This document shows, piece by piece, positions 58,193-64,000 of a DNA stretch of 64,000 bases; the first letter of the stretch is position 1, and the number at the start of each line of letters is the position of its first letter. The position numbers and the translations under genes were made by a program. The notes under the pieces are model-generated. The model was not told where the DNA came from and did not search any database. It saw nothing but the letters and a program-made list of their open reading frames with translations. The DNA is from Modicisalibacter coralii. GTDB lineage: Bacteria > Pseudomonadota > Gammaproteobacteria > Pseudomonadales > Halomonadaceae. The stretch is taken from assembly GCF_004117855.1 (NCBI RefSeq), contig NZ_QWBW01000012.1, positions 62,001-126,000 on the forward strand, read 5' to 3'.

Positions 58193-58608
58193 AAGCGTTG
58201 CACCTGATCGCCGTGGTGACCTGGTTCGCGGCGCTCTTCTACCTGCCGCGGCTGTTCGTCTATCACGCCACGGCGCGTGACAAGGGCGATACCCAGGCCA
58301 TCGAGTATTTCAAGGTCATGGAGCGCAAGCTCTACCGCGGCATCATGACCCCGTCGATGATCGCGGTACTGGTGTTGGGCGGCTGGCTGCTCTACCTGGT
58401 GCCGGGCTTTCTGAGCCAGGGCTGGATGCACGCCAAGCTGGCGCTGGTGGTGGCGCTGATCGGCTATCATCACGTGTGCCTGGCTTACATGAAGCGGCTG
58501 GCCGCGGGCACCTGCGACAAGTCGCATCGCTTCTTCCGGATGTTCAACGAGCTCCCCACCATCGGGCTGTTGCTGATCGTGTTCCTGGCCGTGGTGAAAC
58601 CGTTCTGA
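58177..58608 (+). CDS. hemJ: Protoporphyrinogen IX oxidase HemJ
   Basis: Membrane enzyme that oxidises protoporphyrinogen IX, the penultimate haem step, in bacteria lacking HemG/HemY. It has 143 residues and four helices. The conserved His of the first helix is in WIKALHLIAVVTWFAALFYLPR, followed by MERKLYRGIMTPSM and a conserved HAKL-like MHAKLALVV. The stop overlaps the thiD start (TGATG). Co-location with hemL supports the haem role. Confidence 0.88.
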   Translation: MYLWIKALHLIAVVTWFAALFYLPRLFVYHATARDKGDTQAIEYFKVMERKLYRGIMTPSMIAVLVLGGWLLYLVPGFLSQGWMHAKLALVVALIGYHHVCLAYMKRLAAGTCDKSHRFFRMFNELPTIGLLLIVFLAVVKPF

Positions 58609-59435
58609 TGCCCAGTGCCAAGCTTCCCGTGGTACTGGTCCTGGCCGGGCACGACCCGACCGGCGGGGCCGGTCTGGTCGCCGATGCCGAGGCGATCGCC
58701 GCCTGCGGCGCCTGGCCGTTGACCGTGCCCACCAGCCTGACCGTGCAGACCACCCACGACGTGCTGCGGGTCATGCCCTGTCCGGCCGATGCCGTTCGCG
58801 ATGCGGTCTGGCCGCTGCTCGACGAGTTCGAGGTGGCGGCGATCAAGGTCGGCCTGATCGCCGACGAGCCGACCCTCGAGGCCATCGAGGATATCGCCCG
58901 GGCCTGCCCCGGCGTGCCGCTGGTCGTCGATCCGGTGCTGCGCGCCGGCGGTGGCAGCACCCTGAGCGATGCCGCGCTGATCGACGAGATGCGCCGCCGC
59001 CTGCTGCCGCTCACCGATCTGCTCACCCCCAACCGCCAGGAGCTGGCGCAGCTGGCCGGTGTCGACGGCGACGATACCCGGCAGGCGGTGGAACTGCTGG
59101 CGCTGGGCTGTCAGGCGCTGCTGATCACCGGCACCGACCAGCCGGCCCCCGGCAGTGCCGACGACCGGGTCGTCCACACCCTGCACACGCCGGATACCAG
59201 CCGGCAGTGGCAGTGGCCGCGACTGCCGGGGCGCTATCATGGCTCGGGCTGTACACTGGCCTCGGCCCTGGCGGCGCGGCTGGCGGTCGGCGAGCGACTG
59301 GTGGCGGCCTGCGAACAGGCCCAGCGCTATACCTGGCAGAGCCTGCGCCACGGTTGGCAGCCGGGAAGCGGTCAGGCACTGCCGCGGCGGCTCTGGCAGC
59401 AACCGACACCGTTCACGCTGGAGGAAGGTCCATGA
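58608..59435 (+). CDS. thiD: Hydroxymethylpyrimidine/phosphomethylpyrimidine kinase ThiD
   Basis: Phosphorylates HMP and HMP-P for thiamine synthesis. It has 275 residues, ribokinase-like. Motifs: VLAGHDPTGGAGLVADAEAI, VDPVLRAGGGSTL, DLLTPNRQELAQLAG, and the anion hole/catalytic GRYHGSGCTLASALAA. It starts inside the hemJ stop and ends overlapping thiE (ATGA), so the three are translationally coupled. Confidence 0.93.
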   Translation: MPSAKLPVVLVLAGHDPTGGAGLVADAEAIAACGAWPLTVPTSLTVQTTHDVLRVMPCPADAVRDAVWPLLDEFEVAAIKVGLIADEPTLEAIEDIARACPGVPLVVDPVLRAGGGSTLSDAALIDEMRRRLLPLTDLLTPNRQELAQLAGVDGDDTRQAVELLALGCQALLITGTDQPAPGSADDRVVHTLHTPDTSRQWQWPRLPGRYHGSGCTLASALAARLAVGERLVAACEQAQRYTWQSLRHGWQPGSGQALPRRLWQQPTPFTLEEGP

Positions 59436-60073
59436 CCCGTGCCTGGCGGTCCGGCGTCTACGCGATCACCGACGCCGACCTGTTGCCGGACGACGCCCGC
59501 CTGGTGGCGGCCTGCGATGCCGCGCTGCGCGGGGGCCTGGCGCTGCTGCAGTATCGCGACAAGTCTCGGGACGCCCCGCGACGGCGTCACCAGGCCGAGG
59601 CCCTGGCGACGCTGTGTCGGCAACACGGGGTGCCGCTGATCGTCAACGACGATCTGGACCTGGCGCGGGAACTGCGCGAGGCGGGATTCGCCAACGTCGG
59701 CGTGCATCTGGGCCAGGAGGATACCCCCGTCGCCGTCGCCCGGCGGCAGCTGGGCGACGCGGCGATCGTCGGCGCCACCTGCCACGCCCGGCTCGATCTG
59801 GCCGAGCGCGCCGCCGGCGAGGGCGCGAGCTATCTGGCCTTCGGACGCTTCTTCACGTCGCGTACCAAGCCCGAGGCGCCGCCCGCCGATCTTGGCCTGC
59901 TGGCCGAGGCGGCGCGCTTCGACCTGCCGCGGGTGGCGATCGGCGGGCTCGGCGCCGACAATGTGGGTCGGGCCCGCGAGGCCGGCGCCGATCTCGTGGC
60001 CATGGTGCATGCGGTCTTCGGCGACGGGGATCCGGCGGTCAACGTGCGGCGACTGCGCCGGCGGCTGTCGTGA
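59432..60073 (+). CDS. thiE: Thiamine-phosphate synthase ThiE
   Basis: Joins HMP-PP and thiazole phosphate to thiamine phosphate. It has 213 residues in a TIM barrel. VYAITDADLLPD, LLQYRDKS, LIVNDDLDLA, VHLGQED, and YLAFGRFFTSRTKPEAP (pyrophosphate loop) plus VAIGGLGADN are the family blocks. The ATG overlaps the thiD stop; a GAGGAAG ribosome site precedes it. Confidence 0.93.
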   Translation: MTRAWRSGVYAITDADLLPDDARLVAACDAALRGGLALLQYRDKSRDAPRRRHQAEALATLCRQHGVPLIVNDDLDLARELREAGFANVGVHLGQEDTPVAVARRQLGDAAIVGATCHARLDLAERAAGEGASYLAFGRFFTSRTKPEAPPADLGLLAEAARFDLPRVAIGGLGADNVGRAREAGADLVAMVHAVFGDGDPAVNVRRLRRRLS

Positions 60074-60082
60074 CCAGGCAAG

Positions 60083-60137
60083 TTATCCACAGTTCTTCAA
60101 CGGGCAGTTATTCCAACTGTCCAGAGAGTTATCCACA
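60083..60137. promoter_or_regulatory. Pair of perfect DnaA boxes upstream of hemL
   Basis: TTATCCACA at 60083-60091 and at 60129-60137, same orientation, 46 bp start to start, filling most of the 82-bp gap between thiE and hemL. Both are exact consensus. Confidence 0.65.
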
Positions 60138-60155
60138 TAGAGACGAGAGGTCGAC

Positions 60156-61442
60156 ATGACCACATCTGCCGAACTCTTCGAACGGGCCTGTCGCCACATT
60201 CCCGGTGGCGTCAACTCCCCGGTTCGGGCCTTCAAGGGACTGGATCGTCCGCCGTTGTTCATGGAACGCGCCCAGGGCGCCTACCTGTTCGACGTCGAGG
60301 GCAAGCGCTACGTCGACTATGTCGGCTCCTGGGGGCCGATGATCACCGGCCATGCCGATCCCGACGTGCTCGGCGCGGTGCGTGAGCGCCTCGATGCCGG
60401 GTTGTCGTTCGGCACCCCGACGGCGATCGAGACCACCATGGCCGATCTGATCTGCGAGATCATGCCGTCGATCGAGATGGTGCGCATGGTCAACTCCGGC
60501 ACCGAGGCGACCATGTCGGCGATCCGTCTGGCGCGGGGCTATACCGGACGCGACAAGATCGTCAAGTTCGAGGGCAACTACCACGGCCATTCCGACTCGC
60601 TGCTGGTCAAGGCGGGTTCCGGGGCCCTGACCCACGGCGAGCCGAGTTCCCCGGGCGTCCCCGCGTCGCTGGCGGAACATACCGTCACCCTGCCCTACAA
60701 CGACATCGCGGCGCTCGAGGCGTGTTTCGCCGAGATCGGCGACGAGATCGCCGGGGTGATCGTCGAGCCGGTGGCCGGCAACATGAACTGCATTCCGCCG
60801 GTGCCGGGCTTTCTCGAGGCATTGCGCGAGGTCTGCGATCGTCACGCCGGCGTGCTGATCTTCGACGAGGTGATGACCGGCTTCCGGGTCGCCCTGGGTG
60901 GCGCCCAGGCGCACTATGCGGTGACGCCCGATCTGACCTGTCTGGGCAAGATCGTGGGTGGCGGCATGCCGGTGGGTGCCTTCGGCGGCAAGCGCGAGAT
61001 CATGGAGAAGATCTCGCCGCTGGGGCCGGTCTACCAGGCCGGCACGCTGTCGGGCAATCCGCTGGCCATGGCGGCGGGCATCGCCCTGCTCGAGAAGATT
61101 CGCCAACCGGACTTCCACGGCCGGCTCGCCGCGCGGGTCGAACAGTTGTGCAGCGGGCTCGAGGCGCGTGCCGCCGAGGCCGGTATCGAGCTGATCACCC
61201 AGCGCGCCGGTGGCATGTTCGGGGTCTTCTTCACCGCGCAGTCGGCGGTCGAGAACTTCGCCCAGGCCGGGGCCTGCGACGTCGAGCAGTTCCGCCGCTT
61301 CTTCGCCGCCATGCTCGACCATGGTGTCTATCTGGCACCGTCGCCCTTCGAGGCCGGATTCATGTCGAGCGCCCATGGCGACGAGGACATCCGCCTCACG
61401 CTGGAGGCCGCCGAGCAGGTCTTCGCCGAGATGGCTCGCTGA
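60156..61442 (+). CDS. hemL: Glutamate-1-semialdehyde 2,1-aminomutase HemL
   Basis: PLP enzyme that makes 5-aminolevulinate, the C5-pathway entry to haem. It has 428 residues. The PLP Lys265 lies in [43 protein letters not shown] and [10 protein letters not shown] are the substrate/PLP motifs. GAGAGG lies before the ATG, and a pair of DnaA boxes fills the upstream gap. It follows thiE. Confidence 0.97.
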   Translation: MTTSAELFERACRHIPGGVNSPVRAFKGLDRPPLFMERAQGAYLFDVEGKRYVDYVGSWGPMITGHADPDVLGAVRERLDAGLSFGTPTAIETTMADLICEIMPSIEMVRMVNSGTEATMSAIRLARGYTGRDKIVKFEGNYHGHSDSLLVKAGSGALTHGEPSSPGVPASLAEHTVTLPYNDIAALEACFAEIGDEIAGVIVEPVAGNMNCIPPVPGFLEALREVCDRHAGVLIFDEVMTGFRVALGGAQAHYAVTPDLTCLGKIVGGGMPVGAFGGKREIMEKISPLGPVYQAGTLSGNPLAMAAGIALLEKIRQPDFHGRLAARVEQLCSGLEARAAEAGIELITQRAGGMFGVFFTAQSAVENFAQAGACDVEQFRRFFAAMLDHGVYLAPSPFEAGFMSSAHGDEDIRLTLEAAEQVFAEMAR

Positions 61443-61466
61443 GCCACCATTGTCAGGGAGATTGTC

Positions 61467-63035
61467 GTGACTCGGACCATGATCGACGCCTTGCGGGACG
61501 GCCGCTGCTTCGACCACGCGGTCGACGCCATCGAGGTCTTCGAGACGCATGTCTCGTGGATCGTGCTGACCGGCGATTACGCCTACAAGATCAAGAAGCC
61601 GCTGGATCTGGGCAGCTTCCTGGACTTTTCCACCCTCGACAAGCGGCGGTATTTCTGCGAGCAGGAGGTTCGCCTCAACCGGCGTCTGGCGCCGGATCTC
61701 TACCTGGGCGTGGTGGCGATCTCGGGCTCGCCGGAGGCGCCTCGGGTCAACGACGAGGGCGCGCCCATCGACTATGCGGTGAAGATGCGTCAGTTCAGCA
61801 ACCGCCACCTGCTCAGCCACCTTCAGGCGAGCGGCGAGCTGACCCTGGAGCTGGTCGACGATCTGGTCGATCAACTGGTGACGTTCCACGACTCGGCCGA
61901 GCGCTTGTCGGAGGCGGGCGAGTACGGTTCGCGGCGTTCTCTCGAAGCCATCCTCGCGCGCGAGTTCACCCTGATCGAGGCACGGCTGTCCGGTGACTCC
62001 GATCGCCGCCGGCTCGCGCAGTTGCAGACCCGGGTCGCCGAAGCCGTCGAACGTCTCGACGCCGTGTTCGCTCGCCGTCACCGGGAGGGTTTCGTGCGCG
62101 AGACCCACGGCGATCTGCATCTGGGTAACGTCGTCTGCCACGCAGGGCGGGCGCTGGTCTTCGACGGTCTCGAGTTCAACGAGGCGCTGCGCTGGAACGA
62201 CGTCGGCAGCGATCTGGCCTTCCTGCTCATGGACCTGGAGGCGCGTGGCGAGGAAACCCTCGCGCGGCACGCGCTGAATCGCTATCTGGAGCACTCGGGC
62301 GATCACGAACTGGTGCGCCTGCTGTCCTTCTACAAGCTGTACCGGGCGTTGGTCCGCGCCAAGGTGGCCATGCTGCGTTATCACCAGCCGGACCTGCATC
62401 CCAGCGATCGCCAGTCGATCATGGCGGACTTTCGCCGTTACCTGACGCTCGCCGAGCAGTATGCCGAATTCCATTTTCCCTATCTGGTGATCGGGGTGGG
62501 CGTTTCCGGCAGCGGCAAGAGCCGCTTCACCGGCGAGATGGTCCGGCGTCTGGGCAGCATACGCTTGCGCTCGGACATCGAACGCAAGCGCCTGCACGGA
62601 TTCGATCCACAGGCGGATACCGCCCGGGAGGCTGTGGATATCTATACCCCGCAGGCCACCGAGCGGACCTATCGTCACCTGGCCTGGCTCAGTGGCGTGC
62701 TGCTCGAGGCGGGGCTGCCGGTGTGTATCGATGCCACCTGCCTGAAGCGAGAACAGCGTGACCTGCTGCGTCACCAGGCGGAAGGGCGCGGCCTGCCGGT
62801 GCTGATCGTGAGTTTCGAGGCCGACGAGGCGACGCTCCAGGCTCGCATCGAGAAGCGCGCCCGGCGGGGCGGCGACCCCTCGGAGGCGGGGCTCGCGGTA
62901 CTCCAACGCCAGCAACGCGATTTCGAGGACTTCACCGACGAGGAGCGCCTGCATCTGGTCCATCTCGACACCACGCAGGACAACGCCAATCTCACCCTGG
63001 TGGGGTTGATCCAGGAACACCTTCGCCTGCAGTGA
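61467..63035 (+). CDS. Phosphotransferase-like (APH) plus P-loop kinase fusion protein
   Basis: A 522-residue two-domain soluble protein. The N-terminal approximately 330 residues resemble aminoglycoside/choline phosphotransferases: VILTGDYAYKIKKPLDLG-type ATP-binding Lys, the catalytic loop HGDLHLGNVV near residue 214, and LVFDGLEFNEALRWNDVGSDL. The C-terminal 190 residues are a small AAA/zeta-toxin-type kinase: Walker A GVSGSGKSRFT near residue 350, then RLRSDIERKRLHG. This fusion is widespread in Proteobacteria but its substrate is unknown. It is 24 bp after hemL. Confidence 0.82.
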   Translation: MTRTMIDALRDGRCFDHAVDAIEVFETHVSWIVLTGDYAYKIKKPLDLGSFLDFSTLDKRRYFCEQEVRLNRRLAPDLYLGVVAISGSPEAPRVNDEGAPIDYAVKMRQFSNRHLLSHLQASGELTLELVDDLVDQLVTFHDSAERLSEAGEYGSRRSLEAILAREFTLIEARLSGDSDRRRLAQLQTRVAEAVERLDAVFARRHREGFVRETHGDLHLGNVVCHAGRALVFDGLEFNEALRWNDVGSDLAFLLMDLEARGEETLARHALNRYLEHSGDHELVRLLSFYKLYRALVRAKVAMLRYHQPDLHPSDRQSIMADFRRYLTLAEQYAEFHFPYLVIGVGVSGSGKSRFTGEMVRRLGSIRLRSDIERKRLHGFDPQADTAREAVDIYTPQATERTYRHLAWLSGVLLEAGLPVCIDATCLKREQRDLLRHQAEGRGLPVLIVSFEADEATLQARIEKRARRGGDPSEAGLAVLQRQQRDFEDFTDEERLHLVHLDTTQDNANLTLVGLIQEHLRLQ

Positions 63036-63052
63036 CTCGGCGACGATGCTCG

Positions 63053-63080
63053 AAAAAAGGCCCCGCGGGTGCGGGGCCTT
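63053..63080 (-). terminator. Intrinsic terminator of the curlin-repeat gene
   Basis: A 10-bp stem (63057-63066 with 63071-63080), 4-base loop, ending on the minus strand in a run of six T (plus-strand A at 63053-63058). It lies 46 bp past the stop of the curlin gene and 17 bp past the convergent kinase gene, so it can also stop plus-strand transcripts. Confidence 0.85.
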
Positions 63081-63126
63081 GGTGTTTCGGCACTGGCGTG
63101 TGTCGCCGTTGTTGCGCCTGCCGTGA

Positions 63127-64000
63127 TCAGTACTGGTAGACGTTGGCCACGTTGCCGCCGCCGGTCTGACTCACGGCCGATGCGTTGTTGAAGCCTTGCT
63201 GGACGATGGTCGCGGTATTGCGGGCCATGTTGAACAGGCCCATGCCGGATGCCGCGCTCTGGCTGACCACCGATTCGTTGCTCCAGCCGCTCTGATGGAC
63301 GTCGGCCAGGTCGTTGTAGCCGGTCTGGTCGATGGAGGAGTAGTTGTCGCCCCATCCTTCCTGGAGCACGATGGCATCGTTGCCGTAGCCGCTCTGGGTG
63401 GTCACGGCGACTTGATCCCGGCCGCTCTGGGAGATGTCGGAATCGTTACGACTGCCGGACTGGGTGACGGTCGCGGTATTGTCCTCGCCACGCTGGGCAA
63501 TGTCCGAATCGTTGCGGTATCCGGACTGGGTGACGAAGGCGGCGTTGCGTTCATCCTGCTGGGTCACGTTGGAGTTCTGGTCCGTACCGCTCTGTTGGAC
63601 AGACGCGTAGTTATCGTGTCCACCCTGTTGAATGGTGGAGTCATGGTAACTGCCGTCCTGGGAGACGATGGCGACATCGTCATAGCCCGTCTGGGTGACC
63701 GTGGAGGCGTTGCCCAGGCCGTTCTGGGTGACTTGCGCATAATCGTCCCGGGCCTGAGAGACCGAGGAGTCGTTGCTGCTGCCGGTCTGGTTGACCACCG
63801 CTTCGCTGTTGCGGCTCAACTGGGTGATGGACGACGTGTTGTCGATACCGGACTGGGTGGCGGTCGCCGTGTTGAAGGCCCCACGCTGGTAGACCTGAGA
63901 GTTGTTGCCCCAGCCTTGTTGAAGCTGAGTCGCCTGGTTGCGAAAGCCTGTCTGATCGGCACTGGCTCGATTGAAGCTACCTTCCTGATTGATCGTGGAC
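63127..64000 (-). CDS. Curlin-repeat (CsgA/CsgB-like) amyloid subunit, 5' end outside window
   Basis: About 290 residues are visible and the frame is still open at the window edge, so the N-terminus and signal peptide are missing. The sequence is an unbroken series of curlin half-repeats of 11-12 residues on the pattern Q-x-G-x-x-N-x-A-x-V-x-Q, for example VTQNGLGNASTVTQTGYDD and VTQSGSRNDSDISQSGRDQ. I count about 25 half-repeats, versus 10 in E. coli CsgA (about 151 residues). It ends VYQY, like the HQY end of CsgA. Such proteins form extracellular amyloid fibres secreted through CsgG; no csgEFG gene is inside the window. Confidence 0.85.
   Translation of the reverse strand, partial: STINQEGSFNRASADQTGFRNQATQLQQGWGNNSQVYQRGAFNTATATQSGIDNTSSITQLSRNSEAVVNQTGSSNDSSVSQARDDYAQVTQNGLGNASTVTQTGYDDVAIVSQDGSYHDSTIQQGGHDNYASVQQSGTDQNSNVTQQDERNAAFVTQSGYRNDSDIAQRGEDNTATVTQSGSRNDSDISQSGRDQVAVTTQSGYGNDAIVLQEGWGDNYSSIDQTGYNDLADVHQSGWSNESVVSQSAASGMGLFNMARNTATIVQQGFNNASAVSQTGGGNVANVYQY

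Noticed and set aside
58135-58200. TPP riboswitch ahead of the thiD-thiE unit
   Set aside because: The gap is only 42 bp and thi genes are embedded in a hemJ-led operon.
60129-63020. Very long open frame antisense to hemL and the kinase fusion (and similar ones antisense to glmS, the ClC gene, atpA and others)
   Set aside because: Their composition is typical of high-GC shadow frames, they have no family motifs, and the opposite strand encodes clear genes.
63127-64000. CRISPR or DNA tandem array
   Set aside because: The periodicity is of protein half-repeats with an intact reading frame and variable codons; no identical repeats separated by spacers.

Overview
The window is a dense, GC-rich chromosome segment from a gammaproteobacterium. 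Gene content and order (phoR/pst locus, glmS-glmR-glmU, atpCDGAHFEBI, parBA-rsmG-mnmG, thiD-thiE-hemL) resemble Pseudomonas and the Oceanospirillales. A DnaA-box cluster directly beside mnmG, very high GC and the transporter repertoire suggest a Halomonas-like (Halomonadaceae) organism. This placement is inferred from protein families and synteny only; no rRNA or other taxonomic marker is present. No tRNA, rRNA or CRISPR array was seen.

Layout. 1-8.1 kb: the 3' part of phoR, then a complete siderophore-uptake operon on the minus strand (TonB receptor, periplasmic binding protein, two permeases, ATPase) with a Fur-box-like site at its head, then cysZ. 8.1-14.5 kb: the Pst phosphate importer (pstS, pstC, pstA, pstB, phoU), with a triple Pho box between pstS and pstC. 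14.6-25.8 kb: a YciA-type thioesterase, an orphan TRAP solute-binding protein, uvrD, a glycosyltransferase, hexR, a small PA3496-like protein, an NSS transporter, a DUF72 protein next to a miniature inverted-repeat element, mltA and a small secreted protein. 25.8-36.6 kb: a more accessory stretch with an HdeD-type membrane protein, a MocR regulator divergent from an AhpD-like protein, a two-component system divergent from an RND efflux pair, and a DHA2 drug exporter whose last codons lie inside a dispersed repeat.

36.7-53.2 kb is the core block leading to the presumed origin: glmS-glmR-glmU, the whole F1Fo ATP synthase operon with a clear sigma70 promoter, parB-parA, rsmG and mnmG, all on the minus strand. 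It ends in an approximately 400-bp DnaA-box cluster that is the best oriC candidate. One DnaA box lies inside the mnmG promoter spacer.

53.3-64 kb: a polar amino acid ABC importer, erpA behind a promoter resembling IscR type 1 sites, a ClC chloride channel, hemJ-thiD-thiE-hemL (with two pairs of perfect DnaA boxes), a phosphotransferase/P-loop kinase fusion, and the 3' end of a large curlin-repeat gene (functional amyloid) that runs off the right edge.

Most interesting points: the oriC candidate and its satellite DnaA-box pairs at hemJ and hemL; the long curlin-repeat protein; the long/short dispersed repeat pair; the inverted-repeat element abutting the DUF72 gene; the iron-uptake operon lodged between phoR and pst; and the Pho boxes that sit downstream rather than upstream of pstS.
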